Below, piece after piece: positions 54,701 to 62,742 of a stretch of 64,000 nucleotides of DNA. Position numbers and translations under genes: made by a program. Under the pieces are notes generated by a model. The model did not search any database. It saw nothing but the letters and a program-made list of their open reading frames with translations, and was not told the origin of the DNA. The DNA is taken from contig NZ_QKUF01000016.1 of the NCBI RefSeq assembly GCF_003253565.1, forward strand, positions 1 through 64,000, given 5' to 3'. The first letter of the stretch is position 1; each line of letters begins with the position of its first letter. The DNA is from Thermosporothrix hazakensis. GTDB lineage: Bacteria; Chloroflexota; Ktedonobacteria; Ktedonobacterales; Ktedonobacteraceae.

Positions 54701-56416
54701 AGCAGGGTATGCCGGATCGAGAGGAATATAGGTGCCGCCCGCTTTCAAGGTTGCCAGAAGTGCTACAACAATATCTTCTGTGCGAGGAAGATAGATACCA
54801 ACCGGAACCTCGGGACCCACTCCGTGATGCTGTAGTAAACGGGCCAGTTGATTCGCTCTCTGATTCAATTGCTGGTAGGTCAGGCGCGTTGTGCCACAAA
54901 TCAGAGCGGTAGCCTGCGGTGTTTGCTCAACCTGTTGCTCAAAGAGATGATGCATACAGAGCGCTTCGGGATAGGGTAATGTTGTCTTGTTCCAATCCCG
55001 AAGCATCCGTTGCTGCTCTGCGGCGGACAACAGCGGATATGAGTCCAGCAGTGCGTTTGGAGAAGCACATATCGCTTTCAGGAGTTCCTGGAAGTGGCCT
55101 GCCATACGTGCCATCGTGGCTTCTCTGAAAAGATCACTGTTGTAGCGCCAGCAGGCTGTAATATGTTCGTCACCCTCAAAGATCTGAAGAGTCAGGTCAA
55201 ACTCGGCTCCCAGTTGTTCACCGGACAGGATATGAAAAGCGGCGTCATGCTCTGCTCTTTGCTGTTCTTTCTCCAGGGAAAACGCGACCTGAAAGAGCGG
55301 AGATCGGCCCGGATCTCTTGTAATCTGAAGTTGTTTGACCAGCAGGGGGAAGGGGTATTCTCCATGCTCAAGGGCCTGGGCCACTGTCACGCGCATCTGA
55401 GAGAGAAGGGTGCGAAATTCCATATGTTCTGAAAATTGCGCTCGCAGGACCACAGGATTGACCAGATAGCCGATGACCCCTGCTAATTCGGCTTCGTCGC
55501 GCCCGGCTGTCGGGGAGCCAATGAGGATATCTTTTTGATTGGTGTACCGATAGAGTAACGTCGCAAAGGCTGTCAGAAGCAAGGTGTAGAGGGTCGTTTT
55601 CTCGGTTTTTGCCAGTTCGCGCAGGTGTTGTGTCATATGGGCATCAAGGGTGAAGCTGTAGCGTGCGCCCTGATAGGTCTGCATCGGAGGGCGAGGAGAA
55701 TCAAGAGGCAGTTGTAACACAGGGGGAGCGCCCTGGAGTTGCCGGGTCCAGTATGCTCCTAGCCGCTTCCCGGGCGTTTCGCTCATACGCTTGCGCTGTC
55801 TATACGTATAGTCCAGATACGACATTCTGACCGGTGCAAAAGCTGGCTGCCTGCCACTTGAGAGAGCCTTATATGCTGTCTCCAGGTCCTGTATGACCAG
55901 TTCAAGGGACCAGAGATCAATAGCGATATGGTGGAACACGAGAAGAAGGACGTCCTGCTCTGTCTGAAGGCTGTGGTAAAGATGCAGGCGTAGCACAGGC
56001 CCCTTCTCCAGATCGAACGGATTACTTGCCTGTTCGCGTAGGAATGCCGGCGTGACATAAGCAACTGAATGGGTCTCCAGAGCCGGTTTGAGCATAGGAT
56101 GGATCTGCTGATAGGGGATACCATCCCTGACAACATAGGTTGTCCTTAGAATGGCGTGACGGGTTATGATTGCTTCAAGTGCCTGATGTAAGGCCGTTTT
56201 ATTCACCGGTGCCGTGAATTGCAATGCGCAGAAGATAGTATAAGCCGTGCTGCCTGGCTCCAACTGATACAGGGACCAGAGCGCCTGTTGTCCATAGGAG
56301 AGCGGATGAAATTCTGTCGCTGCTTGCTCCCGTTTCTTTTCTTCCAGAAGACGTCTTAGCAAGAGGCGCTTTTCATCGAGAGAAAGATTGGTTAGTGGCT
56401 TGGGAGAGTCATTCAT
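45725..56416 (-). CDS. NRPS: C-A-PCP-E / C-PCP (no A) / Cy-A(cMT)-PCP
   Basis: 3563 residues. C 37-455 (HHIAIDL: catalytic His present, Gly replaced by Leu168), A ~500-965 with pocket residues D-L-F-N-N-A-L-T-Y-K (tentatively Ala), PCP Ser1017, epimerase 1065-1500 (HHLAVDG, EGHGRE, VGWFTSLYP): a D-residue. Then C 1545-1965 (HHLVLDG) followed after only ~25 residues by PCP Ser2021: this module lacks an adenylation domain. Then a heterocyclisation domain 2085-2510 with DLLICDAFS (2215-2223, the DxxxxDxxS motif) and GDFTSLILL, A ~2565-2995 with pocket D-L-Y-N-L-S-L-I-W-K (the established Cys code), an inserted methyltransferase (VLEVGAGFG ~3197) of carbon-methylating type, Lys3416, PCP Ser3475. 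Tail: QLSADEVRSLLKQML. Overlaps the upstream PKS by 8 bp. Confidence 0.93.
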   Translation of the reverse strand: MNDSPKPLTNLSLDEKRLLLRRLLEEKKREQAATEFHPLSYGQQALWSLYQLEPGSTAYTIFCALQFTAPVNKTALHQALEAIITRHAILRTTYVVRDGIPYQQIHPMLKPALETHSVAYVTPAFLREQASNPFDLEKGPVLRLHLYHSLQTEQDVLLLVFHHIAIDLWSLELVIQDLETAYKALSSGRQPAFAPVRMSYLDYTYRQRKRMSETPGKRLGAYWTRQLQGAPPVLQLPLDSPRPPMQTYQGARYSFTLDAHMTQHLRELAKTEKTTLYTLLLTAFATLLYRYTNQKDILIGSPTAGRDEAELAGVIGYLVNPVVLRAQFSEHMEFRTLLSQMRVTVAQALEHGEYPFPLLVKQLQITRDPGRSPLFQVAFSLEKEQQRAEHDAAFHILSGEQLGAEFDLTLQIFEGDEHITACWRYNSDLFREATMARMAGHFQELLKAICASPNALLDSYPLLSAAEQQRMLRDWNKTTLPYPEALCMHHLFEQQVEQTPQATALICGTTRLTYQQLNQRANQLARLLQHHGVGPEVPVGIYLPRTEDIVVALLATLKAGGTYIPLDPAYPAERIRFILQDSRASIVLTRSELAPIFQQGCTLIRLDERRERSLPMENLTVSLSPESLAYSIYTSGSTGLPKGVALEHRNAVAFLTWVCHAFSKEDLAGVAVSTSICFDLSIFEIFAPLSCGGAAILTENALQIPDAAARDEITLINTVPSAIAALVQQGLTLERLRIINLAGEPLQARLVDQLYKELAVQQVNDLYGPSECTTYSTYTLRRQGKPPTIGRPISNTRIYILNEQLQAVPPGVVGELYIGGAGVSRGYLHRPELTAERFLPDPYNDGKEGARMYRTGDLARFTVDGEIEFLGRADLQIKIRGYRIELEEIEHHLSTFPGLKEGVVMVKELAGGKQLVAYVVPETGQPLASSDIRAHLLQYLPDYMIPALFIQLQALPLTANGKIDRQALPEPEAHESEKLYTAPRTKNEQILAEIWAEVLGVERVGINETFFELGGDSILSMQVVSKARSKGLHFTSRDIFRYKTIAELAVHTSDTHMLQAEQGVVVGRVPLTPIGHWFFEQHFTNPHHWNQALLLQARQPLDNKRLQKAVACLQEHHDALRLRFQLTANGWEQSIAEAKGLHAPYAYVDLSPLPAAQQESIMQQVMDQLQTSINLENGPLFWVVLFHFGEGQPDKLFFTAHHLAVDGVSWRILLEDIQTAYSQSGTGTTPSLPAKTTSLKQWAERLQIYAQDAPHVPENQYWFAQVGNNHSHPLLPIAHPGGSNTEGDAHTVSVALSTAVTHHLLHTLPRRYRIQPEEVQITALALALSASAGRETIVLDLEGHGREHLFDECDLARTVGWFTSLYPVHLSLSERTPVQALKQVRAQLQKIPQRGMTYGILRYLSGEKQLAQLSTSEVLFNYLGHFDLATDTNALFETALSFPGNLRSPDARRSHILEINTMLLQGQLHIHWTCSKHQFSHDVIAQLARDMLHFIEQIVSEHSTFQNIYTLADFPLIDLSQQQLDHLVYRLQQGGHELAEYAIEELLPLSPSLQGMLLSSLTEETDKYREQFVCTLHGSLSIEQLQHRWHELVSLHAALRSSFVWDPAPLQVIWSDRPASQKELQFYNWLSLPSAQQDEALQKVLATERERCNLSIGPLITLTLCQLDEAAFKLVLTYHHLVLDGWSLSLLLDALFAPALPTQSAPYNIYMRWLQKQDLTAAEHFWRSQLAHFTQPTCLGVEATTHCYAEQTIQLDAEGTHRLQTTLQRQHITLNTLFQGLWALLLAHYLDRDDIAFGVTTAGRPAEIAGIETIIGCFINTILLRLNVQHKQDFWSWLAEIQESFAETQQFQYCSAGQIHQWSDVPATKALYDSILVFENYPLGERHITSRNLTLHLRDAFYQGARTEYALTLMILPGSALRVRAIYDRERLDEAFVEHILQQLTMLLRSIADRGQVQDLFSLLPAETRGSRKVVVAHTEKAEVATPQTQTERRLATIWQQTLGLEMVDTRSNFFMLGGHSLLATALIDRIQDEFQVSLSLTKLFAAPTIVEQAQEIDLLLRSQQADNSVNLPELVPAPQERFQPFPLTDVQYAYWVGQNNMFALGNTAAHLYAEVDAPDLDLELFQRCWQRLIERHEMLRMIVTEDGQQRILADVPSYKIQTVDLRDHPDRDSELKRIREEMAHHILPAERWPLFDIRASLLNDHCTRLHFSFDLLICDAFSLQIISRELTQLYQHPESELPALDLSFRDYILHERALRSLPVYTQSLAYWRQRLSSLPPAPVLPLVKQPEEIERPRFQRRSTRMSRTNWQRLKTYAMEEGLTPSTLLLAAFARTLASWCNEDHFTLNLTIFHRLPLHPQVNEVLGDFTSLILLEVAPQEQLSFLKWAKQLQLQLWQDLDNRYVSGVQVLRELAQKQQESGTLFMPVVFTSVLPPTSDTTIEPWLGKLGTLTYSISQTPQVWLDHQVTEENGELVLLWDAVEELFPPGLLDDMFSSYCTLLQTLGQARESWNRRTPHTLLPLPQQEMITSINTIAEQPEKVLLHTPFLQQVRKRPEHVSLITAQRSFSYLDLYTHAYQLSQQLKQHQVRPNTLIAIVMEKGWEQIVATLGVLFAGAAYLPIDARQPQERIHYMLEHGDVPVVLTQPQFKDRLSWPEQVHVLAITDDLVQAPVACQEHAEQEPEDIAYVIYTSGSTGHPKGVVIDHQAAMNTILDINRRFQVTEQDRVFALSSLSFDLSVYDIFGALAAGATIVLPQATETRDPAAWCRAIQQHRVTIWNSVPALMSMLVEYAQGSAYSLPQTIRLVLLSGDWIPLSLPEQITALFSEASVISLGGATEASIWSIYYPITSIQPEWKSIPYGKPLTNQQFYVFNKAFELCPTWVPGQLYIGGHGLAQGYWRDSQKTHASFIRHPVTGERLYKTGDLGRYLPDGNIEFLGREDFQVKVGGYRIEPGEIEAALVQLPEIDSAIVTAVGEQFEHKRLLAYVIPAQQATGSAFDWNQLQACWQEHIHTFSIPSVTPEVIETEQKLEEVLVLAVCKALRDMGVYHTAAESYTLDELMEVCKIHPRYRKWLTRNMALLTKRGLLVQTRERFEAREPLPATDITEVWHQYHETAAKVTNQALLQLGWLEHVSETPPPTVTRLSAILREDVHSAEIYVSSETVASYRFFHYCNLLARQITADLVQHYPAPRKLRVLEVGAGFGTTTEYILPAFPAERTNFVFTDISRYFLQEARTKFAHYPFMTYDILNIEENPQAQGYDLHSFDLIIASSVLHATARIEQSLAHIRSLLAPNGLLLLLEETAFHPSFDLAMGLQQGFDRFEDTEIRWPHPLLSRAQWAEILKKQGFQTSINLHQPGSITDYFGLDLILAQGPNTVRTLQSEHILESLRKRLPEYMLPTSIIPLERFPLTANGKVDRKRLPLPAQPARQQEVSEAVPRSCSPTEARLIEIWCDLLDLERVALDANFFQLGGDSLLATRLLSRIRSVFDLELPLQSIFSNPTISMLATKLDQQKKEKNVPSSSITTLASQTRNDLLKQIDQLSADEVRSLLKQMLTAKEENE

Positions 56417-59400
56417 AGCTTTCGCCTTTCTTCTGCTGCAACAAGCTGTTCAGGGCGGCGTCCATTTCTTCTACCGAGAGCGAGTCTATATTTGCCAGAA
56501 GCTCATCTATTTGTTCGGGAGATGAGAGAGCTTGCTGAGCTGTTGTGTCCGCTGTAGCTGTCTCTTCAAGTAATCTCTGCTGAATCTGGATTGCCAGTGT
56601 TCCGATCCCTGTATTGTTGAGCCAGGATACAAGCGGAACGCGTACTCCCAGGCGTTCTTGTACTGTATGTTGAATATCAAGTGCCGTCAGGGAATCTAGC
56701 CCCAGATCCAGAAGCGTTCTTTGTGGCGTCACGTCGTCACTGGACAGTTTGGTCTTTGCCATGATGATTGAACTGAGTTCTCGTTCAATGGCCTGTACCT
56801 GTTGTGATGCATCTAAAGCCAGAATCTGTGAGCGCACCGATTGATCAGCTTCGGTTTTTTTCTGCGGCAGGATATCAGCCAGCAGAGACGAACGGGACAG
56901 ATAGGCGTAGAAAGTCTGGAACCGTGGTATGTCGAGATGCATAGCGGCAACCTGTGTATGAGCTTGCCCCAGGAGATAGGAAATAATGGCACATCCCTGG
57001 GCCGGTTTCAGACTCTTTAATCCTCGTTCCGCCAGTTGGGTTTCGAGGTTTTCCCGCTTTGTTACCTGCCCTACTGTATCCCAGGGACCCCAGTTAATCA
57101 CGATAGCTGGTAGCCCCTGAGCGCGTCGATAATGGGCAAAGGCATCAAGAAACGCGTTTGCTGCTGCATAGCTTCCCTGGCCTGCGGAGCCCAACAGCGA
57201 GGCAACCGATGAGAAGAGGATAAAGAAATCCAGCGCATACTGAGTTGTATTCAGGTGCAGGTTCCAGGCACCCTGGATTTTAGGGGCCATCACCTTCCAG
57301 AGCCGCGCAGGAGTTGTATGAACCGCAATAGCATCATCTAACTGAGCGGCAGCGTGAATCACGCCTTTGAGATCAAGTTTCTTTTGCTCAAGGGTAGTGA
57401 GAATGCTGCGAACATCGTCTGCATTTGTGATATCGGCCTGTAAGACAAGCGGCTCTGCTCCTGCCTTTCGCAGTTTTTGAACAACCGCCTGCGCGTCATC
57501 ACCGGGGGCATGCCTCCCTACCAGAATCAGATGACGTGCTCCCTGCTGTACAAGCCAGTCGGCGATCACTAATCCCAGACCTCCGAGACCGCCAGCAACA
57601 AGATACGCACTCTGTTCTTTGATAGAAAGGGATACTCGCTGCATCTCGCTATAGGGCCGTAGCCTGCTGACATAGCACTCTTGCTCACGCAGGACGAATT
57701 CATCCTCGGTAAGTTGCTCCTCTGTAAGGAGTGCAGTCAAGGTCTGCAATGCGGACTGCTCCGGCTGAAGATCAAGGTCAACCAGCATACAGCGGAGCGA
57801 AGGAAATTCATGTCTGAGCGTTCTTCCGAGTCCCCAGAGCGGTGCCTGCATCAGCCCTGGCGTGAAGTAGCGTGTGTCGAGAGCCTGAGTGGCTTTTGTG
57901 ACCAACCAGAGCGCTGTGTCATGTTCCAGCTCTAAGTGTGCAAGTGCCTGAACAAGCAGTAACACACTCTCGCAGCCCGAGTGCTGAGCGTGCTGGAAGT
58001 GAGGAGGTTCGCCAGAGTGATCCAGACTCCAGAGATGGAGAATATTCAGCGAGCGCGTGGTGAGCTGCTGCATAATAGCACTCAGGATCTCCCTGTATGC
58101 CGATGGTTCCGCACTCTCAAGCACATAATCGGCGTCAGCGTGTGCAGTTGAGGCCACCGTAATACATCGTTGGCCGCTGGCCTGGAGTAGATGCTTTACA
58201 GTTTCGCCCACGCCTGAACTATCCGTAAAGAGGACCCAATCCTGTTGCTTCCCTGGTGTCGATGGGACTGAATAGGGCTGCCAACATACCTCGTAGAGCC
58301 ATTTCTGAAGTGGTGGCTGTGCTGATGCGGCTGGCTTTTTGCCTGACGGAAGCCAGTAATAGGATCTCTGCCACGGGTACGACGGAAGCGCCACAGGGAG
58401 GCAGGGCTGTTGATAGAGTGCCTTCCAGTTTGGCTGATAGCCGCAACTATAGAGCGTTGACAGCGATTGGAGAAGAAGACGCCGTTCGGGCTGCCCGCGC
58501 CGCAGCGACGGAAGAATAAGCCCCTGCTCTTGCACGCATTCACGGAGCGCGGGGGCCAGTACTGGATGTGCGCCGACCTCCAGGAAGGTGCGATATCCTG
58601 CCTTATGCAGTTCCATAATGGCATGCTGAAAAAGCACTGGCTCACACATATTACGTTTCCAGTAGACCTCATCTAGCTTTTCAGTTGGCTCGATTTTGCG
58701 ACCAAAGACCGTCGAGAAGAAGGGAAGCCGGGCAGATTGAGGGTGAAGCTGAAGGAGAGCGGCCTGTAGCTCGTCTCCCAGAGGTGCTATCTGATAGCTA
58801 TGAAAGGCGTAGTTTACAGGCATCATCCGTGCAAAAATCTGCTTCTCACGCATCTCCTGCTCGATCTTTTCAAGGAGTGCAGTATCACCGGCCAGGGTGA
58901 CCATAGAGGGTGCATTGAGTGCTGCAAGGGAGAGCCTTCCTTTATAGCGATCTAGCAGGGCTTCTGCTTGTGATAGCGGAATATTCGCTGAAAGCATTTT
59001 CCCCTTCCCTGCCACAGCATGCATAATTCTGCCACGATAAAAGACCAGTTGAAGCGCGGTTTCAAGATCGAGGATACCGGCCTGATGAGCGGCTGCAACC
59101 TCGCCAATACTATGCCCGACAACTGCGGATGGGATGATTCCCCAGGAGCGCCAGAGCGCCGCAAGCGAGACCTGAATTGCAAAGATCATCGGTTGTGCAA
59201 TTGAGGTATCGTCTAAGCGTGAACTGTCTGGTGACGCCATAAGGGTATCAATCAGGGACCACCCGCTATAGCGACGAAAGATGGTATCGCATTCCTGGAA
59301 GGTATCACGAAATACGGCTTCCGTTGTATAGAGTTCGTGTCCCATCCCGGGCCATTGTGCTCCCTGCCCTGAGAAAACATAGACGATTCCTCTGGATGAC

Positions 59401-61076
59401 TCCCGGGAATGGCGCTCTGCTTCTGGCGGCTGTGAAAATGCGGCGAGCTGCTCCGCTAGCTCTTCCCAGGTTGAGGCGACAAAGGCGGCTCTTCGCTCAT
59501 AGTGACTTCTACGCGTCCCGGCAGTATAACAGATGGAGTAAAGAGAGTGATCGTTCTTGCACCAGGAAGCTATTTGTTCTTTGTATTGTGCAACTGCTGC
59601 CCGCAATGCCGCTGTAGTTCGTGCTGAGATGGGCAACACATAGTGTTCCATAGATGAGGCTGGAGTCATCCCACGAACAACCGGGGCTTCCTCAAGCACT
59701 ACATGCGCGTTTGTTCCTCCAAAACCAAAGGAGCTGACGCCAGCGAAGCGAGGTGTGTCGCCACGTTTCCAGGGGGTTGCTTCTTGTGCGATCTGCAAGC
59801 GGGTGCCTTGCAGATGGATATGCTCGTTACACCGCTCAAAATGCAGGTTTGCAGGGATCAGCTCATGTTGCATGCTCAGAATGACCTTGATGCAGCCAGC
59901 GATGCCAGCAGCGGCCTCCAGATGGCCGATGTTGCTCTTGACCGCTCCCAACAGACAGGGAGGGCCAACCGTGCCGAGGGCCTGAGCGAGAGCTTCTATC
60001 TCGATGGGATCGCCGAGGGAGGTGCCGGTGCCATGTGTCTCGACATAGCTGATCTGAGCGGGAGAGAGAGAGGCGTGAGCGAGAGCCTGAGCGATGACCT
60101 GCTGTTGGGAGAGGCTGTTAGGGGCAGTGAGGCCGGCGGAGCGACCGTCCTGGTTGAGGGAGGAGCCGCGAATGAGGGCGAGGATAGGGTCATGATCGCG
60201 GATAGCGTCGGAGAGGCGCTTGAGGAGGAGGACGCCGCAGCCTTCGCCACGAACGAAGCCGTCGGCTCGTGCATCGAATGGCTTGCATCTGCCATCCGGG
60301 GCTAGCATATGCAGTTTCGAGAAGCAGATACTGACCTCGGGACGTAAGATGAGGTTGACGCCCCCTGCAAAGGCCAGATCAGATTCGCCCGTGCGCAGGC
60401 TCTGGCAGGCCAGATGGAGCGCCACGAGCGAGGAGGAACAGGCGGTATCTACTGCTATGCTTGGCCCTTTCAGGTTCAGGAAGTAGGAAAGTCGCCCGGC
60501 AATGACATTGTGTGCCGTGCCAGTGCTACTATATGCCTCGATTTGTGAGGGATTGGATAGTTCCATAAGGAAATAGTCCATGCTCTGGCTATGGACACCC
60601 ACAAAGACACCTGTGCGGCTGCCGCTGAGCCCCAGAGCATCTATGCCTGCGTGTTCGCACGCCTCATATGCAACTTCGAGTAGGAGCCTCTGTTGTGGGT
60701 CCATATGGACTGCTTCACGAGGAGAAAGGCCGAAGAACGAAGCGTCAAATTGCTCGATATCTTGCAGAAACCCACCTCGGCGTGTATTCATCTTTCCGGG
60801 AGTATCGGGATCAGCGTCATAGAATGTCTCCGGGTTCCAACGTGTATCAGGGATCAGATCTATGGCATCTTGTCGGGTTTCAAGCAAGTTCCAGAATGCC
60901 TCGGGTGAGTTTCCTCCTCCTGGAAAGCGACAGCCCATCCCAATGATTGCTATAGGTTCTTTCCTGACTTGCTCTATCGTCTCTAACTTCTTCCGGAGAT
61001 TGCGGATAGTCAGTAAAGCTTGCTGTAGCGGCGTTAACTGCTTTGGACCATCATCATGATGGCGCGTTTCACTCAT
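56409..61076 (-). CDS. Type I PKS module: KS-AT-KR-ACP
   Basis: 1555 residues; first gene of the co-directional assembly operon. An N-terminal coiled-coil docking helix (PLQQALLTIRNLRKKLETIE, 16-35) precedes KS 41-465 (Cys213 in DTACSSS, ETHGTGT, KSNIGHLE). AT 562-850 has Ser656 in GHSIGE and YAFH at 756-759, both pointing to malonyl-CoA. There is no DH or ER. KR ~1157-1330 has AGGLGGLG as NADPH loop, Tyr1303 and an LDD motif (B-type), so the product is a beta-hydroxy thioester. ACP Ser1462. The tail SLSVEEMDAALNSLL is followed by a stop overlapping the NRPS gene. The active-site KS and N-terminal docking helix mean the starter comes from another protein, not visible or off-window. Confidence 0.92.
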   Translation of the reverse strand: MSETRHHDDGPKQLTPLQQALLTIRNLRKKLETIEQVRKEPIAIIGMGCRFPGGGNSPEAFWNLLETRQDAIDLIPDTRWNPETFYDADPDTPGKMNTRRGGFLQDIEQFDASFFGLSPREAVHMDPQQRLLLEVAYEACEHAGIDALGLSGSRTGVFVGVHSQSMDYFLMELSNPSQIEAYSSTGTAHNVIAGRLSYFLNLKGPSIAVDTACSSSLVALHLACQSLRTGESDLAFAGGVNLILRPEVSICFSKLHMLAPDGRCKPFDARADGFVRGEGCGVLLLKRLSDAIRDHDPILALIRGSSLNQDGRSAGLTAPNSLSQQQVIAQALAHASLSPAQISYVETHGTGTSLGDPIEIEALAQALGTVGPPCLLGAVKSNIGHLEAAAGIAGCIKVILSMQHELIPANLHFERCNEHIHLQGTRLQIAQEATPWKRGDTPRFAGVSSFGFGGTNAHVVLEEAPVVRGMTPASSMEHYVLPISARTTAALRAAVAQYKEQIASWCKNDHSLYSICYTAGTRRSHYERRAAFVASTWEELAEQLAAFSQPPEAERHSRESSRGIVYVFSGQGAQWPGMGHELYTTEAVFRDTFQECDTIFRRYSGWSLIDTLMASPDSSRLDDTSIAQPMIFAIQVSLAALWRSWGIIPSAVVGHSIGEVAAAHQAGILDLETALQLVFYRGRIMHAVAGKGKMLSANIPLSQAEALLDRYKGRLSLAALNAPSMVTLAGDTALLEKIEQEMREKQIFARMMPVNYAFHSYQIAPLGDELQAALLQLHPQSARLPFFSTVFGRKIEPTEKLDEVYWKRNMCEPVLFQHAIMELHKAGYRTFLEVGAHPVLAPALRECVQEQGLILPSLRRGQPERRLLLQSLSTLYSCGYQPNWKALYQQPCLPVALPSYPWQRSYYWLPSGKKPAASAQPPLQKWLYEVCWQPYSVPSTPGKQQDWVLFTDSSGVGETVKHLLQASGQRCITVASTAHADADYVLESAEPSAYREILSAIMQQLTTRSLNILHLWSLDHSGEPPHFQHAQHSGCESVLLLVQALAHLELEHDTALWLVTKATQALDTRYFTPGLMQAPLWGLGRTLRHEFPSLRCMLVDLDLQPEQSALQTLTALLTEEQLTEDEFVLREQECYVSRLRPYSEMQRVSLSIKEQSAYLVAGGLGGLGLVIADWLVQQGARHLILVGRHAPGDDAQAVVQKLRKAGAEPLVLQADITNADDVRSILTTLEQKKLDLKGVIHAAAQLDDAIAVHTTPARLWKVMAPKIQGAWNLHLNTTQYALDFFILFSSVASLLGSAGQGSYAAANAFLDAFAHYRRAQGLPAIVINWGPWDTVGQVTKRENLETQLAERGLKSLKPAQGCAIISYLLGQAHTQVAAMHLDIPRFQTFYAYLSRSSLLADILPQKKTEADQSVRSQILALDASQQVQAIERELSSIIMAKTKLSSDDVTPQRTLLDLGLDSLTALDIQHTVQERLGVRVPLVSWLNNTGIGTLAIQIQQRLLEETATADTTAQQALSSPEQIDELLANIDSLSVEEMDAALNSLLQQKKGESYE

Positions 61077-61165
61077 CTTAATCCTATCCTCATACTAAAA
61101 GTCAACCGGCTCTACTGTGAAAGCATCCTTGCCAGTTTCAGGCACGATTTCTGATCGTCACTGTA

Positions 61166-61188
61166 CTGTTGCGCTGCAAACAACAGTG
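61166..61188. promoter_or_regulatory. Inverted repeat upstream of the PKS/NRPS operon
   Basis: ACTGTTG (61166-61172) and CAACAGT (61182-61188), perfect 7-bp arms with 9 bp between, about 90 bp before the PKS start codon. A candidate regulator-binding site; no regulator gene is in the visible locus. Confidence 0.35.
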
Positions 61189-61799
61189 AAATATCAGTGA
61201 AGTACAGCTCTAACGAGCAGACCCCATTTTCTCATAGCGTTGTCTGGAGTATGAGTTGCCAAATTGCTTTCTCCCCTCACTTTGTCATCCGATTTGCGCT
61301 ACTCAATAAAAAAGAGAGAGTATCATTATGGAATTTTTGGGAAAAACGTGTAAAGATGGAACGCTGCGTAAAACAGCTTGATTTGAAAGTATGCAGGGTA
61401 ACCTGTAAATTGTTGTGTTTGCCCCTATCTCCTTTCTGGAGTTAAAAAATCAACTTTTGCTGTAATGACAAGTGACATGCTGAATGGATAATAGTAAAGT
61501 ACTTTGATGATCTTATATGAAAAAATATTACAAGGCTTTTGTCATATGTTCAATGCTACAAAATTGAGCATTACAATATATTTTTGAAACGTCTGCTATT
61601 ATCAATAACATATGGTTTCTAGCCTTGTCAAGTGTATATATACCTATTTTGGCAAACAAAGTGATACTTGTGTGAGATGAAGTCTATCTGATGGCAATAT
61701 TCTTTCAAACGGGAATGAGCAATTTATATAACTTTGCATAGCTGTTTGTATACATCATTTTAAGAGATGAGTACGTTTTACAAGTTTGCAGAACAAGCG

Positions 61800-61827
61800 T
61801 TGCAGACAACGAGAAGTTTCATACTAT
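61800..61827 (+). promoter_or_regulatory. Candidate promoter of the thioesterase gene
   Basis: TTGCAG (61800-61805) and TACTAT (61822-61827) with 16-bp spacing, about 95 bp before the ATG at 61922. Modest match in an AT-rich region. Confidence 0.3.
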
Positions 61828-61921
61828 TCTGTTTATAAAAAACAACTTTCTTCTCCAAAAATAGATGGTAAAATAGTAGTGAAAGGATAGCGAAAGAGAC
61901 AGAGAAAGAGGAGAAAAAAGC

Positions 61922-62686
61922 ATGTCCGTATCAACAAATACCTGGATTGTCCGTCCACAACCTAACCCTACAGCCAGAGCACGTCTCTTCTGTTTCCCTT
62001 ATGCGGGTGGTGGAGCCTCGGCATTTCGTACCTGGCCTCAGTACTTGCCTGCCGGGCTAGAGCTATGCGCATTACAGTTACCGGGTCGAGAAAACCGACT
62101 TCACGAAGAGCCTTTTACGCATACGACGCCTCTGGTGGAGGCGCTGGCGAAACAGATCATCCCATTTCTGAACAAACCCTTTGCGTTTTTCGGGCATAGC
62201 ATGGGAGCGCTTATCAGCTTTGAAATGGCCCGCTATCTGCAAAGGCGCAAATTCAATATGCCCAGATTGTTACTCATCTCGGCTCATCGAGCCCCACATC
62301 TGCCCTATAAACATATGAAAATCCATAATGCCTCTTTGCAGGCCCTTGAAAAGAGACTTCGAGGCTTGAATGGAACTCCACCTGAAGTGTTTGAGCAGGA
62401 AGAGCTTATGACGTTAGTCGCTCCACTGGTCCGTGCTGACTTTGCGATTTGTGAAACGTACCAGTATGAGAAGCAAGAGCCGCTCAAGTGCCCTATATCT
62501 GTATTCGGAAGTTTGGATGACGGCGAGGTAAACTATGCTGAATTATGTGCCTGGTATACCGAGACGCCGCATCCAGTCACAATCCGACTCTATGAGGGCG
62601 ATCATTTCTATCTTCAGAACAAGGTAGAACCATTCCTCGCAGCCGTCACAGAAGATCTGTACCGTTATCTGCCTCTCCGCTTCTAA
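61922..62686 (+). CDS. Type II thioesterase
   Basis: 254 residues, stand-alone alpha/beta-hydrolase thioesterase. FCFPYAGGGASAFRTWP near the N-terminus is diagnostic of this class. The nucleophile Ser lies in FFGHSMGALISF (~residue 97), the Asp follows in GSLDDGEV and the His is in EGDHFYLQ. Such enzymes remove aberrant acyl groups from carrier proteins and prime assembly lines; they are not normally the product-release domain. AGAGGAGAAAAAGC precedes the ATG. Divergent from the PKS/NRPS operon it presumably serves and convergent with the FkbM gene. Confidence 0.9.
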   Translation: MSVSTNTWIVRPQPNPTARARLFCFPYAGGGASAFRTWPQYLPAGLELCALQLPGRENRLHEEPFTHTTPLVEALAKQIIPFLNKPFAFFGHSMGALISFEMARYLQRRKFNMPRLLLISAHRAPHLPYKHMKIHNASLQALEKRLRGLNGTPPEVFEQEELMTLVAPLVRADFAICETYQYEKQEPLKCPISVFGSLDDGEVNYAELCAWYTETPHPVTIRLYEGDHFYLQNKVEPFLAAVTEDLYRYLPLRF

Positions 62687-62696
62687 GAGTTTGGAG

Positions 62697-62727
62697 CATT
62701 CAGAGGGGCTATCAACTCCTCTGAATG
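62697..62727. terminator. Hairpin between convergent genes
   Basis: 12-bp stem CATTCAGAGGGG / CTCCTCTGAATG (one wobble) with a 7-nt loop, in the 56-bp gap between the thioesterase and FkbM genes. Symmetric position suggests bidirectional termination, although T-tracts are weak. Confidence 0.5.
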
Positions 62728-62742
62728 TTGTCAAAAGAGCAC

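Larger units (their letters stand above)
61077..61921. other. Divergent control region of the biosynthetic locus
   Basis: 845 bp, markedly AT-rich compared with its surroundings, no ORF worth calling. It separates the leftward PKS/NRPS operon from the rightward thioesterase gene and so must carry both promoters. It contains an inverted repeat at 61166-61188, a shorter one (ACGAT/ATCGT) at 61145-61159 and a directly repeated TTGCAGA motif near 61786-61806. Confidence 0.5.

Noticed and set aside
59703-60305. 200-codon plus-strand frame inside the first PKS
   Set aside because: Antisense to the KS domain, in a locally high-GC stretch that leaves long shadow frames.
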